Below are positions 50,556 to 59,473 of a stretch of DNA of 64,000 bases, piece after piece. The stretch is from an uncultured Eggerthellaceae bacterium (lineage in GTDB: Bacteria; Actinomycetota; Coriobacteriia; Coriobacteriales; Eggerthellaceae): NCBI GenBank assembly GCA_958452575.1, contig CAUDUM010000001.1, positions 62,001-126,000 of the forward strand. Reading direction: 5' to 3'. The stretch's first letter is position 1. Each line of letters starts with the position of its first letter. The position numbers and the translations under genes are program-made. The notes beneath the pieces are model-generated. The model had not been told where the DNA came from. It saw only the letters and a program-made list of their open reading frames with translations, and searched no databases.

Positions 50556-51919
50556 CGGCGCCGTCCTCTGCCGCGGTCGCGCAAGCGCGAGTCGAGCGAT
50601 GATAGCGCGCTGCCGGCTTGCGCCATGGTGACGTTGAGGGCGACGGCCCCTGCAGCCACGCCGATGAGGCCGACGGCTCCTGCAACATGCAACGCCGTCG
50701 ATGCGGGCTCGCTCAGGGAGCTTTGCGGAGCTGCGACGCCCTGCGAAAACGCGCTGTCAGAGATGCCGGATAGCGCTTGAAGGGGAGTGTCGGCATCTTC
50801 GATGACCTCGGTCGCAAGGGCTTCGTCCTCGGTCTCCGCCTCGTTTTCAGGTGCGAGGGGCTCGCTCGCTGCGGGAGCGGGCGCGTCAGACGCCAGAGGA
50901 GCGGTCGAAAGGGGGATTATCGTCTGGCTGGAAGCATGCTCGGCAGCTTCGCCACCCTGCTCATGCGGTGCGTTTTGAACGGTGCCGGAAGGGGGTCCGT
51001 CCGGGTTGCCATCGGACGCATGCTCGCCGTCGCCGGGGACGACGGTGCTGTCAGGATCTTCCGCCGAGGGATCATCGGGATCTGAGGGGACGGGATCCTT
51101 GTTGGAATCGTTCGGATCGTCGGGCGAGGAGGGGTCATCCTGCCCGGGCGCATCGGGGTTCGGATCGACCGGAGCGTCGGGGTCGGGATCGGGGTCCGTC
51201 GGGTCATCCGGATCAGGATCGACGGGGGCATCGGGATCGTCTGGATCGGGTTCGACGGGAGCGTCAGGATCCGAGTCCGGGTCGGGCTCCGGATCGACGG
51301 GGACGTCCGGATCAGGGTCCGGATCCACCGGCTCGTCGGGATCGTCGGGGCCTGCCGGCTCGTCGGGGTCCGGCGCAATGGCCTTGGGAACGAGCAGGCC
51401 GTCGATGTGCCACACCGTGTCCCATGTCGACTGAGCGCTTTTGACGACGTACCAAACGACCGTCTGCGTTTCAGGGTCGAAGTCGATACCTCCCTGCGCG
51501 CAGGCTGCTGCGATCTGGTCTTCCGTGGGGAAGATCAGGATGCGTTCGCTGATGGAGGCGCCGGACAGGTCGTAGAGCTCCTGATCGTACAGGCCGCCGC
51601 CGAACTCGGCGAAGTCCGACGCGTTGAAAGCGGCGTCGATGTAGATGCCGGGCGAATACACGCCGGTGAGGATCTTCTGCAGCTCCTCCTCGTTTTGCGG
51701 ATAGGAGGCGGCGTCATCGTCGACGACGGCGATGAAGAACCCGACGTCCACTTGCGCGTCGAGGGAGCGGATGCTGCCTTCTGATGCGGAGGCGATCTCG
51801 TCGGCATGCGCCTGCGCTGTCGACGAGATGAGAAGCGGCGCGGTGATTGCCAACAGCAGGGCGCAAAGCGCCGCAGCCATGCGGGCGAGATGGCGTATGT
51901 CGGCTTTTGCGTGCTGCAT
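50552..51919 (-). CDS. secreted Asp/Pro-repeat surface protein
   Basis: 455 residues from ATG 51919. The signal peptide (ALCALLLAITAPLLI...AQA) is followed by a ~130-residue domain ending VWYVVKSAQSTWDTVWHIDG, similar to domains before spacer repeats in actinobacterial surface proteins. A ~110-residue DP-rich region follows (PDPDEP, PVDPDPD, PDDPDAP). The acidic linker leads to a C-terminal hydrophobic helix (TALHVAGAVGLIGVAAGAVAL) and basic tail without an LPXTG motif. It looks wall-spanning and membrane-anchored. The DP repeats are encoded by a GC-rich tandem DNA repeat at about 51120-51380. Confidence 0.78.
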   Translation of the reverse strand: MQHAKADIRHLARMAAALCALLLAITAPLLISSTAQAHADEIASASEGSIRSLDAQVDVGFFIAVVDDDAASYPQNEEELQKILTGVYSPGIYIDAAFNASDFAEFGGGLYDQELYDLSGASISERILIFPTEDQIAAACAQGGIDFDPETQTVVWYVVKSAQSTWDTVWHIDGLLVPKAIAPDPDEPAGPDDPDEPVDPDPDPDVPVDPEPDPDSDPDAPVEPDPDDPDAPVDPDPDDPTDPDPDPDAPVDPNPDAPGQDDPSSPDDPNDSNKDPVPSDPDDPSAEDPDSTVVPGDGEHASDGNPDGPPSGTVQNAPHEQGGEAAEHASSQTIIPLSTAPLASDAPAPAASEPLAPENEAETEDEALATEVIEDADTPLQALSGISDSAFSQGVAAPQSSLSEPASTALHVAGAVGLIGVAAGAVALNVTMAQAGSALSSLDSRLRDRGRGRRR

Positions 51920-51954
51920 GGCTCTTCTTCTCAACAGATCGCGGTGCGACGCGG

Positions 51955-53880
51955 TTACTTGGATGGCGTCGTTGAGCGTATTGTATCGAAGATGTCCTCT
52001 ATCGGCATGGGCTTGGCATAGAAGTAGCCCTGGGCTTCATCAATGCCGAGGGAGCGGATGAGCTTGTCCTGCTCGGCGGTTTCGACGCCTTCGGCGACGG
52101 TGGAAAGCCCCTGCTTGCCGATCATCTCCACCACCGATCGGTACAGGGCGGCAGCGGACTCGTCGTCGACGGCGTTGTCAAGCAGCGTCTTGTCGATCTT
52201 CAAAACCTTGAACGGCAAGGCAAGCACCGAGTCGAGGTTGGCGAATCCCGATCCGAAATCGTCCATGCATAGCTTCGAGCCTGCCTCGCACAGCGCCTTG
52301 ATCGCTTTTTCCATCTTCGCGCCGTAGCGGGTGGAGGCGGTTTCGGTGATCTCGAACTGGAGCAGCGAAGGGTCGATGCCCCAGCGGTGCATGGTCTCGA
52401 TGGTGGAGGAGGCGAACCCCGCCTCCATGAGCTCGATGGGCGAGAGGTTGATCTTTATCGAGGAGATGCCGCAGGCGGCCAGCTCGTCGGCGTGCGCCGA
52501 TGCGAAGCGGCAGACGGCCGCCAGCTGGTAGCGGCCGAGACGGGCGATGAGGCCCTCGCTCTCGGCGGCTTCGATGAACTCGTCGGCGGGGATCCTTCCC
52601 AGCTGGGGATGGGTGAGGCGGCTGAGGACCTCGAAGCTTGAGAACCGCTCCTCCTTGAGCGAGTAGATGGGCTGCACATAGGTGCTCACAAGGTCGTTCT
52701 CGACGGCGTGCACCAGGTAGCGGCGCACTTCGCGTTTGCGCTGGAATTCGGCGACAAGGGCCTGCTGGTCGTCCGGAATCTCGGTGTCGGACTGGATCTT
52801 CTCCACGATGAAGTTGACGTACTGCGTCACATCCTCGGCGGTGGAGAACGCTTCAAGGTCGGAGGTAGCGGCCACGACGACGTCCAGATCGACCGACGAG
52901 GAGCCCACGGCTTGCGGTTGGGAGAACAGTTCGGCCAGATCGGCGGTCACGCGTCGGCATTCGCGTCGTGAGAACGTCATGAACGCAAAGGCGGAGCTGC
53001 GTATGCGGTAGACCTGGCGGGTTCTGCCGATCCGCATCGACGAGCTGGCGCACAGGCGGATCGCCTCGTCGGTCGCCGCTGAGCCGAGGATAGTGTTGAG
53101 GGTCGCCAGATGGCGCAGCGTGACCACGATGACGGAGAAGCGGCGGCGGCGTTTGATGAGGTCGGCGGCATGGGCGCGGAACGCGGCGGCGTCATAGGCG
53201 TGCGTGAGCGAATCCACGAATTCGAACGGGCTGCCGGCTGTGACGAACACCGAGAGCGCCGCCATCGTCAGGCCGAACGACACGGGATGCAGGACGCCCG
53301 GCATCATCTCGATGGCGATGCAGGCGATGAGGACGATCGACGCGCACCAGATCGCCATGACGTCGAGCGTGCGCAGCATCCTGCGGTGGATGACCGAGTA
53401 GACGATGCACAGCAGGGGATAGAACGCCATGCAGATATGGACGGCGAGGTTGAGGGATCCTGCAGCAACCGTGCCGGCCTCGTCGATCCGGATAACCGCT
53501 CCCGTTGCGAAGGTGGTGATGGTTGCCACGATGGCGAGCGCGCAGGGGATCGAGGTGATGACGACGCGTTCGAGGCGCAGCGGCCCTTCACCGCGGCAGA
53601 GCACGGCGGTGTACGAGAACAGCAGGTTGGCGGCGACGCACTGGAGCACGATGACGGCGACGCGCAGAGGAGCGGTGGCTGCATCGTCGCCCGCTCCCAG
53701 ATACGAGACGAGCAGCGAGCATGCGAGTCCCGCGACGACGGCAAGGCAGGTCAGGGTGCTCAGGGCGGCGAAGAGGCGGTAGCGGCGGGTCTGCCGCGCG
53801 CGGTAGCCGAGCGTCGCGTAGATGAAGACGAGCGCGAGGATCGCGGCGGACGCGATATTGAGCTCGGCGGTCGGCCCCAT
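51955..53880 (-). CDS. membrane EAL-domain c-di-GMP phosphodiesterase with degenerate GGDEF
   Basis: 641 residues. About seven or eight helices (~1-215), a degenerate GGDEF-like region (~225-385, no GGDEF signature), and an EAL domain (~395-640). EAL residues are kept: FEVLSRL (EVL variant), NLSPIEL, ETAST, DDFGSGFANLD, KIDKTLLD, VAEGVETAEQ and QGYFYAKPM. It probably hydrolyses c-di-GMP in response to a membrane signal. No diguanylate cyclase is in the window. It leads a three-gene minus-strand run with the surface protein 35 bp downstream. Confidence 0.9.
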   Translation of the reverse strand: MGPTAELNIASAAILALVFIYATLGYRARQTRRYRLFAALSTLTCLAVVAGLACSLLVSYLGAGDDAATAPLRVAVIVLQCVAANLLFSYTAVLCRGEGPLRLERVVITSIPCALAIVATITTFATGAVIRIDEAGTVAAGSLNLAVHICMAFYPLLCIVYSVIHRRMLRTLDVMAIWCASIVLIACIAIEMMPGVLHPVSFGLTMAALSVFVTAGSPFEFVDSLTHAYDAAAFRAHAADLIKRRRRFSVIVVTLRHLATLNTILGSAATDEAIRLCASSSMRIGRTRQVYRIRSSAFAFMTFSRRECRRVTADLAELFSQPQAVGSSSVDLDVVVAATSDLEAFSTAEDVTQYVNFIVEKIQSDTEIPDDQQALVAEFQRKREVRRYLVHAVENDLVSTYVQPIYSLKEERFSSFEVLSRLTHPQLGRIPADEFIEAAESEGLIARLGRYQLAAVCRFASAHADELAACGISSIKINLSPIELMEAGFASSTIETMHRWGIDPSLLQFEITETASTRYGAKMEKAIKALCEAGSKLCMDDFGSGFANLDSVLALPFKVLKIDKTLLDNAVDDESAAALYRSVVEMIGKQGLSTVAEGVETAEQDKLIRSLGIDEAQGYFYAKPMPIEDIFDTIRSTTPSK

Positions 53881-54075
53881 GGGCTCCTCTTCTCGGCGGA
53901 TGTCGATTTCGGTCGAATTCAGTCGGCATTATAACGCAGCGATCTGCGGATCGGCTCGCCTTTTCCTATCCCGTGTGAGGGGATTTCGAAAGAGCCGGAC
54001 GCGGGCGGGGCGACGTGGGCGTCGGGCACGCGCGGGCGAGACGGCTTTGGAAGCCGCGTCCACCCGCGCCTCATA

Positions 54076-55098
54076 TTAGAATCCGCCCTGGCTGGCGCGC
54101 GGCGGGACGAGCGTCGTGCGCTTGCCCTTGGCCCAATCCCACGAGCGGAACTCCTTGGAGCCGGTCATGACGTCGTGGGACTTGTAGTTCTCCGACCACA
54201 TGAGGCAGAAGTTGCGCAGCTCGACGAGCAGATCCTCGAGCGGGCCGTCGTATTCGTCCTCGATGTACGCCTTGAAAACGCTGTAAGTCTGGCTCTTGTC
54301 GCGGATGCGTTCCTTGACGAAGCGGATCGTCAGCCACATGCGGATGCCGGCGTTGAGCTTCTCGGAACCCGGATCGTCGCCGAACATGAGCTCGATCGGC
54401 TTCCAGTACTCCTCGTAAAGGCGTTCCTGCTCCTTGCGCCCCTCGGCGATCAGGAGGTAGTTGCGCACCAGGTCGCCGACGGTCAGCGGGGTGCCGCGCG
54501 AGTTGAGCGATTCGAAGATGAGCTGCGGGTTATCTTCTTTGGTGAGGTTCGCCGAGATCAGCAGGAGCTGCTGCATGCCCGCCCAGAGCTCCTCGGGCCT
54601 GAAGCCCTCCTCCTCGGTTTTTCCGCAGAAGAACTCGAAGTTGTCCACGACGCGCTCGGAAACGCGCGGAGGCAGGACGGCGCCGTCGAGCAGGGCGAAC
54701 AGCGTCTTGCGGTCGGTGCGCGAGAGGACCAGCTTGTGATCCCCCTCGACGAAGAGGTAGTTGTCGCGGACGAAGTCGGCGTCGACGGCTCCGATCGAGG
54801 CGCCGGTTTTGCGCAGGTAGCGCTCGAACGCCGCGAGGAGCAGGGTGAGCGTGGCGGTGCGCTGCTGGCCGTCGATGACGGACAGATGCGCGATGCCGTC
54901 GCCTTCGTCGGGTTCCACGGAGTAGAGCAGCGTGCCGATGAAATGCGTGTTGGACGTGCGGCCGGCGCGCAGGATGTCGCCCCACAGCTCGTCGCATTGG
55001 TCGCGGTTCCATGAGTACACGCGCTGGAACACGGGGATGGTGTATTGCGTTTTGCGCGATCCCAGAATGTCGAGGAACATCCTCTGCTCGGTGATCAT
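54076..55098 (-). CDS. DUF262 (GmrSD N-terminal domain) protein without HNH part
   Basis: 340 residues from ATG 55098 (GGAG site). DUF262 hallmarks: IPVFQRVYSWNRDQCDELW, FIGTLLYS, the NTP-site DGQQRTATLTLLL, and IFESLNSRGTPLTVGDLVRN. In GmrSD-type modification-dependent restriction this ParB-like domain precedes a DUF1524 HNH nuclease. Here the frame stops after KEFRSWDWAKGKR and no DUF1524 sequence follows, so it is a single-domain version or a truncated defence gene. Confidence 0.85.
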   Translation of the reverse strand: MITEQRMFLDILGSRKTQYTIPVFQRVYSWNRDQCDELWGDILRAGRTSNTHFIGTLLYSVEPDEGDGIAHLSVIDGQQRTATLTLLLAAFERYLRKTGASIGAVDADFVRDNYLFVEGDHKLVLSRTDRKTLFALLDGAVLPPRVSERVVDNFEFFCGKTEEEGFRPEELWAGMQQLLLISANLTKEDNPQLIFESLNSRGTPLTVGDLVRNYLLIAEGRKEQERLYEEYWKPIELMFGDDPGSEKLNAGIRMWLTIRFVKERIRDKSQTYSVFKAYIEDEYDGPLEDLLVELRNFCLMWSENYKSHDVMTGSKEFRSWDWAKGKRTTLVPPRASQGGF

Positions 55099-55263
55099 GC
55101 TCTCTCCTTCCAAGGCGCGGCGAAGCGGCGCCCGCCGGGTGCCTGTTTCGAACAGGGGACAGGATACTCCAGAATCGACGGCGTGGATCGATTATTCTCA
55201 CGTGGCTTCCGCGCGATGGGACCGCGCCCTTGGCGCCGGAGTGCGGGACGGCGGCTCTCGACG

Positions 55264-55983
55264 CTAATCGAGATCGAACAGGGGCAGCTGGTCCGATCCG
55301 GCGGCATTGCCCGGCGGTGGGGCCGCGGGGGTCTCGGGCGCGATGTCGAGGGTGACGCGGGATCGATCCGCGAACGGCGGGGCGGGGGCTCCCTCCAGCC
55401 AGGCGCGGGCTTCGGCGGGATCCAGCACGAGCGGCATGCGGTCGTGGATGGGGGAGACGCCGTCGGTCGGCGCCGTGGTGACGATGGAGAAGCGGGGCGG
55501 CTCCGCGACGGACCCGTCGGGATTTGCGACGCGGTCGAGCTGGCGGTCGTAGATGCCGGCGAGGAGCAGCGGCGCGCCGTCGGGGGAGGCGAACGCGTAC
55601 TGCCGCTTGACCGCGCGCCCGGTGCGCGGGGAGATCGCGGTCTCGTGGCGATGCGGCTCGAAGAACGTCCATGCCGGCACGATGCAACGGCGCCCGGCAA
55701 AGGCCTCAGACCACATGCCGCCCGCGTCGCCCGCCCGTTCGATGCGCGCGTTGAACACGACATTGCGCTGCCATGGGACGGAAAACCCCCAGATCATCGG
55801 AATGGAGACGGTTCCGCCGCCGCGCGCGAGCACCTGGATGAGCGCAGTCGGCCGCGCTTCGGGGCGATCGAGCCGCCCGCGCGCCTGCGCGCCGTCGGGG
55901 GCGCCGTCCCAGGATCCGGATTCGATGGCGTCAACGACGAAGCCGAGGTCGTCCTCGCCGACGACGGTGAACCTTCCGCACAC
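55264..55983 (-). CDS. SRAP/YedK-type abasic-site DNA-protein crosslinker
   Basis: 239 residues. The catalytic Cys2 is kept after Met removal (MCGRFTVVG), with the family residues in WGFSVPW, FNARIE, WTFFEPHRHE and the active-site His in SPIHDRMPLVL. The family covalently traps abasic sites in single-stranded DNA and shields them. It is preceded by no LexA-like box that I could find. The C-terminal Pro-rich tail is variable. Confidence 0.92.
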   Translation of the reverse strand: MCGRFTVVGEDDLGFVVDAIESGSWDGAPDGAQARGRLDRPEARPTALIQVLARGGGTVSIPMIWGFSVPWQRNVVFNARIERAGDAGGMWSEAFAGRRCIVPAWTFFEPHRHETAISPRTGRAVKRQYAFASPDGAPLLLAGIYDRQLDRVANPDGSVAEPPRFSIVTTAPTDGVSPIHDRMPLVLDPAEARAWLEGAPAPPFADRSRVTLDIAPETPAAPPPGNAAGSDQLPLFDLD

Positions 55984-56157
55984 GGGCCCTCCTTTCGCTC
56001 CTTTGCCTTACGGGCGCAATCTTTCGGTGGTCGATGGCGACGCTGCATCTCCGTTCGCTGCCGAGTGATGGAAACCCTTTCGAGCGTCGGTGCGTCTCCG
56101 ACGGACACAAGGTACTATATCCCCGCTGCAATGTTCGCTTCATGGGAAAGGTTCTGC

Positions 56158-56622
56158 ATGGATTCCCGATGCCCTATCGAAGAGATCCCCGTTTCGCTGC
56201 GAGATGACACGCTTGTCGAGCAGCTTGCCCTGCTTTGGGAGCGCTCGGTGCGCGCGACGCACCTGTTTTTGTCGGGAGACGATGTCGTCGCGATGCGACC
56301 CGAAGTGCGCGAGGGGCTGCGCGCGGTGCCGCAGCTGGAGGTTGCCTTCGATGGCGGGGTGCCGCTCGGGTTCGCGGGCGTCGCCGATCGCAAGCTCGAG
56401 ATGCTCTTCATCGACGACGCGATGCGCGGTCGGGGCATCGGATCGGCGCTCTTGGAGCATGCGGTCGATCGATGGGACGCCGATCGCCTCGATGTCAACG
56501 AGCAGAATCCCGCGGCGCGCGGATTCTACGAGCACGAGGGCTTCCGCGTGGCGTCCCGCTCGGATCTCGACGACGCCGGAAGGCCGTTCCCCCTGCTGCA
56601 TATGGAACGCTGCTCGGGGTAG
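56158..56622 (+). CDS. GNAT family N-acetyltransferase
   Basis: 154 residues. Acetyl-CoA binding motif A is LFIDDAMRGRGIGSALLEHA, followed by LDVNEQNPAARGFYEHEGF. It resembles PhnO/YjaB-like small acetyltransferases; the substrate is unknown. ATG 56158 has a GAAAGG site; an upstream in-frame ATG at 56131 adds nine residues. Confidence 0.88.
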   Translation: MDSRCPIEEIPVSLRDDTLVEQLALLWERSVRATHLFLSGDDVVAMRPEVREGLRAVPQLEVAFDGGVPLGFAGVADRKLEMLFIDDAMRGRGIGSALLEHAVDRWDADRLDVNEQNPAARGFYEHEGFRVASRSDLDDAGRPFPLLHMERCSG

Positions 56623-56691
56623 CGCATGCGGAGCAGGTTTGTGGGATGCGAGCGGCCGAGCGGGCAACCCGACAGGCATGGGGCATACGAT

Positions 56692-56796
56692 CAGGCTTGA
56701 AGGTCTGCGAGCCAAGCTTGGGGGTATGCGAACCAGGCTTGGGGGTTTGCGAGCCAAGCTTGTGGGCATGCGGGGCAAGATTGGAGTAGCGCGCTC
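56692..56796 (+). repeat. 21-bp tandem repeat, five units
   Basis: Units begin at 56692, 56713, 56734, 56755 and 56776. The core is cArGCTTGGGGGTnTGCGA; the last unit has decayed. It is contiguous, without spacers, 70 bases after the GNAT stop. Confidence 0.75.
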
Positions 56797-56810
56797 ACCG
56801 CATGGCGAAT

Positions 56811-56880
56811 CGCGCTATTCCTGCCGTTTGCTCCATTTGAGGGGTGCTCAAACACCCAAAAGCTAGCCATAGCGTGAATC
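56811..56880 (+). repeat. 70-bp inverted-end repeat, copy 1
   Basis: Starts CGCGCTATTCCT and ends AGCGTGAATC; shares about three quarters of bases (by eye) with copy 2 at 56979-57048 in the same orientation, including CACCCAAAAGC. Confidence 0.65.
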
Positions 56881-56978
56881 GTTCTCCTGCAATGATGCGC
56901 AATATCTTTAAGATAAGTCTTTGACCTGGTGAAATGCAATATGAGCGCTAGGCCCCATCTTCCCCATGCATAGCGAAA

Positions 56979-57048
56979 CGCGCTATTCCTACCCTTTGGG
57001 TCATTCGAGGAACGCTCGATCACCCAAAAGCCGAGAATAGCGCGAATC
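56979..57048 (+). repeat. 70-bp inverted-end repeat, copy 2
   Basis: Ends are inverted repeats: CGCGCTATTC (56979) and GAATAGCGCG (to 57043). Same length as copy 1. The DNA between the copies (56881-56960) is AT-rich. No gene lies in 56623-57214. Confidence 0.65.
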
Positions 57049-57214
57049 CCTTCGAATAAAAGGTCTCCGCCGCGTCAACGATAGGCCCTGCATCAGATAG
57101 CAGCGAGCCTTCCTTGCCAAGCCGATACTGCTTCGATCGTCGGGTGATGCGCCTCAAGTCCGCGCGCGGAAGCACCTCTCATCGGCGAGCGAAAGCGCCT
57201 CCCGGCGACGCAAG

Positions 57215-57562
57215 GTGTCGGCGCGCGTGCCTTTGGGGCGGCTTCCTCAAACGCGGGGTTCCGCAGCGATCGTCGCACGGGCAGGTCTCTCGCTTCGGCG
57301 GCAGCGCGAGGGGTGGTCCTCCCTTGTCCTCGTCGGCGCATTCCTTGCCCCGGTTGGCGCGTACGCGCTGATGGAGGGTGCCGTCGCGTCCGGGTTGCTG
57401 CTCCTTTGGTTGGCGATGCCGCAGCTCTGCATTCGCGACATGCGCGAAATCGCTCGCTGCTTCCGGGACGATCTGCGATTGAGGTGCGTGCGCGATCGGC
57501 TTCCCCTGGCGACTGCCGCAATCTCCGCGTTGGCTGCCGGTATCGCCCGTGTGCTTCGTTAG
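57215..57562 (+). CDS. possible small membrane protein
   Basis: 115 codons from GTG 57215, no clear ribosome site. The N-terminal third is basic and uninformative. From ~33 the sequence reads like a real membrane protein: SSLVLVGAFLAPVGAYALMEGAVASGLLLLWLAM, then a basic segment RDMREIARCFRDDLRLR and a last hydrophobic stretch. It ends overlapping the convergent gene by four bases. No family is recognised; the 5' part may be non-coding. Confidence 0.4.
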   Translation: MSARVPLGRLPQTRGSAAIVARAGLSLRRQREGWSSLVLVGAFLAPVGAYALMEGAVASGLLLLWLAMPQLCIRDMREIARCFRDDLRLRCVRDRLPLATAAISALAAGIARVLR

Positions 57563-57828
57563 CGGTAAAGCACGAGCACTTTCACTCCGATGGCGGCGGT
57601 TCCGGTGTCGGTGAGCTTCACGTCGATAATCTCACGGTCGTTTTCCTGCAGAAAACCCAATACGCCGTCGATAGTCGATGAGATTTCGCCCATGTCGGCG
57701 AATGCGCTCACGTCGAACACGCCGGCGTGCACCTTGCCATCGGGGTCTTTCATGCGCATGGCCTCGAGCGCCCTCGCCACGCGCTCGTAGGCTTTGTCTT
57801 TCTCGGTTTTGGAGCTGAACAGGCCCAC
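57559..57828 (-). CDS. small conserved-looking protein of unknown function
   Basis: 89 residues, soluble, starting MGLFSSKTEKDKAYERVARAL. It has the mixed pattern of a compact alpha/beta domain (IDGVLGFLQENDREIIDVKLTDTGTAAIGVKVLVLYR). It lies 23 bp downstream of the SixA-CHAD gene on the same strand, probably co-transcribed. I do not recognise a family. Confidence 0.65.
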   Translation of the reverse strand: MGLFSSKTEKDKAYERVARALEAMRMKDPDGKVHAGVFDVSAFADMGEISSTIDGVLGFLQENDREIIDVKLTDTGTAAIGVKVLVLYR

Positions 57829-57851
57829 GGGGTTTCTCCTCTCAGTCGGTT

Positions 57852-59168
57852 TTAAATCTGCTTTCCATCGCCGCGAAGCTTGGTCGCTATGAAGTAGCGG
57901 CTCTTCGCCTCGAGGGCGTCCAGGTCGCGTTGCGCCTGTTCGGGCAGGCTCTTGCGCGGGAACTCGTCGATGATCCCCACGTTGACGCGGGCGTCGCAGA
58001 GCGCGCCCAGGTCGTCCTGGACCGCCTTCATGCGCTCGCTTGCCGCCTTCGCCTCGTCGGCGTCGAGGAACGCGGCGTAGTTCTCAGCGGCGTAGCGCAC
58101 GCGCTTGGCACATTTGCGCAGGTCGTGCGTTGCCTCGGCGGCTCCGAGATCCGTCGTCGCCAGCTTGCGGTCGACGCTCGCCTCCATGTCGGAGAATCGC
58201 CGCGCGACGGCATCGCGGGAAAGCCCGTTCTTCTCGATGCGGCGCTTCCATCTGATCGGTTTGACGGTCCTTGCGATCCGCCCGAACGTGCGCTTCGCGT
58301 CATCGCCTACGAGGATGCCGAGGACGCGGTCGCGCTCCGCTGCCCTCATCTCCAGGCAGGCGGCAACCAGATCGTCGGAGGGAGGATCCATCTGACGTGC
58401 CTCGTCGGCAAGGACGTCGAACTCGCGCAGGCGCGAGGTGGGCACGACGATCGAGCGCAGATCCTGCTGGACGGCGCGTGCATCGGCGGCGCGATGGAAG
58501 GGCGCTGCGAATTTGAGCAGGCTGCGCAGCGTCCGGATGGACACGCGCAGCTTGTGGAGCGTCTCGACGTCGTCGGGGTCGGCAAGGAACGCCGCGAGCC
58601 GGCCCTCCATGCGCTCATGCGCGCCGACGATGATATCCTCCAGGTCGCAAAGGGTGCTCCATCCGTCGACGGGCGTCCCCTGGACGAACCAGATCATCTG
58701 GGCGAGGGGGGAGGAGGGATCGCCGTCCGTCGGGTCCTCGGCGAGTTCGAACGCCGCGAGGGCGCCGGGGCGGAAATGGATGCGCGCCCCGCAGAGCAGC
58801 TCGGTCGCCTCCTCGATGAAGGGGTTGTGGCCCACGCACACGACGCAGTCGGCATCCGCCTGCGCGACGTCCGCGAGGAAGGAGTCGATGTCCTGGGCGT
58901 GCGGGAACGCGCGGTCGGCGGGATCCGGGATTCGCTGTCCGCGCGCCCGAAGCGCCGTCACGAGCGCGTCGGCGGTCTGACGGCAGCGCACGGCGGGGCT
59001 CGTCCACACGGCGGTTCGAGGGTGCTTTCCCCATAGGCGCAGGTTCTGCGGGAGCCTTGCCGCCAGGGCACGCTCGCCGGCGCGTGTCAGCGTGCGCTCG
59101 TCGTCCGGGATGCCGAGATCGCGCGGTTGCGCCTTGCCGTGCCTCATCAGAACCAGCGTCTTGCCCAT
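57852..59168 (-). CDS. SixA histidine phosphatase-CHAD domain fusion
   Basis: 438 residues. The N-terminal ~160 residues are a histidine-phosphatase domain with catalytic LMRHGKAQPRD and the second His in VGHNPFIEEA (SixA-like). The C-terminal ~180-430 is a CHAD helical domain with its conserved basic/His residues (LHKLRVSIRTLRSLLK; THDLRKCAKRVRYAAE), known to bind polyphosphate. The fusion suggests a phosphatase acting on, or localised to, polyphosphate granules. No ppk or ppx is in the window. Confidence 0.88.
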   Translation of the reverse strand: MGKTLVLMRHGKAQPRDLGIPDDERTLTRAGERALAARLPQNLRLWGKHPRTAVWTSPAVRCRQTADALVTALRARGQRIPDPADRAFPHAQDIDSFLADVAQADADCVVCVGHNPFIEEATELLCGARIHFRPGALAAFELAEDPTDGDPSSPLAQMIWFVQGTPVDGWSTLCDLEDIIVGAHERMEGRLAAFLADPDDVETLHKLRVSIRTLRSLLKFAAPFHRAADARAVQQDLRSIVVPTSRLREFDVLADEARQMDPPSDDLVAACLEMRAAERDRVLGILVGDDAKRTFGRIARTVKPIRWKRRIEKNGLSRDAVARRFSDMEASVDRKLATTDLGAAEATHDLRKCAKRVRYAAENYAAFLDADEAKAASERMKAVQDDLGALCDARVNVGIIDEFPRKSLPEQAQRDLDALEAKSRYFIATKLRGDGKQI

Positions 59169-59473
59169 GGCGTCCTCCCGTCTTCGCGTGTTCGCCTTCT
59201 TCCAGTTTAGCTGCCGGCTTCTGCATGCGGGCGATCGAGGGCGATATTTTACATTCGATCGGGTCGGCGGTTCCGCGTTCCGCGTCCGGATCCCATCGGT
59301 CGGTTCGCCGAGTCGCGTTCCGCCTGCGGCGTCGGCGCGGTGCGCGTTTCCCGTGCAGACCTTGTGCGCCGCATCGGTGCTGCGAGGCGATGTGCTACCC
59401 TAGCTGCGGAAAATCACGGGGGCGCTGTGCCGCGCCGCCCGCAAAGTCGCCATCTTCTAGACGGAGGTAATCC
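59169..59473. other. 305-bp divergent gap upstream of ahcY
   Basis: No ORF with coding character. The only clear element is the ACGGAGG ribosome site at 59460-59466. I see no SAH-riboswitch-like core. Confidence 0.3.

Noticed and set aside
59169..59473. SAH riboswitch upstream of ahcY
   Set aside because: No matching conserved core could be found by eye.
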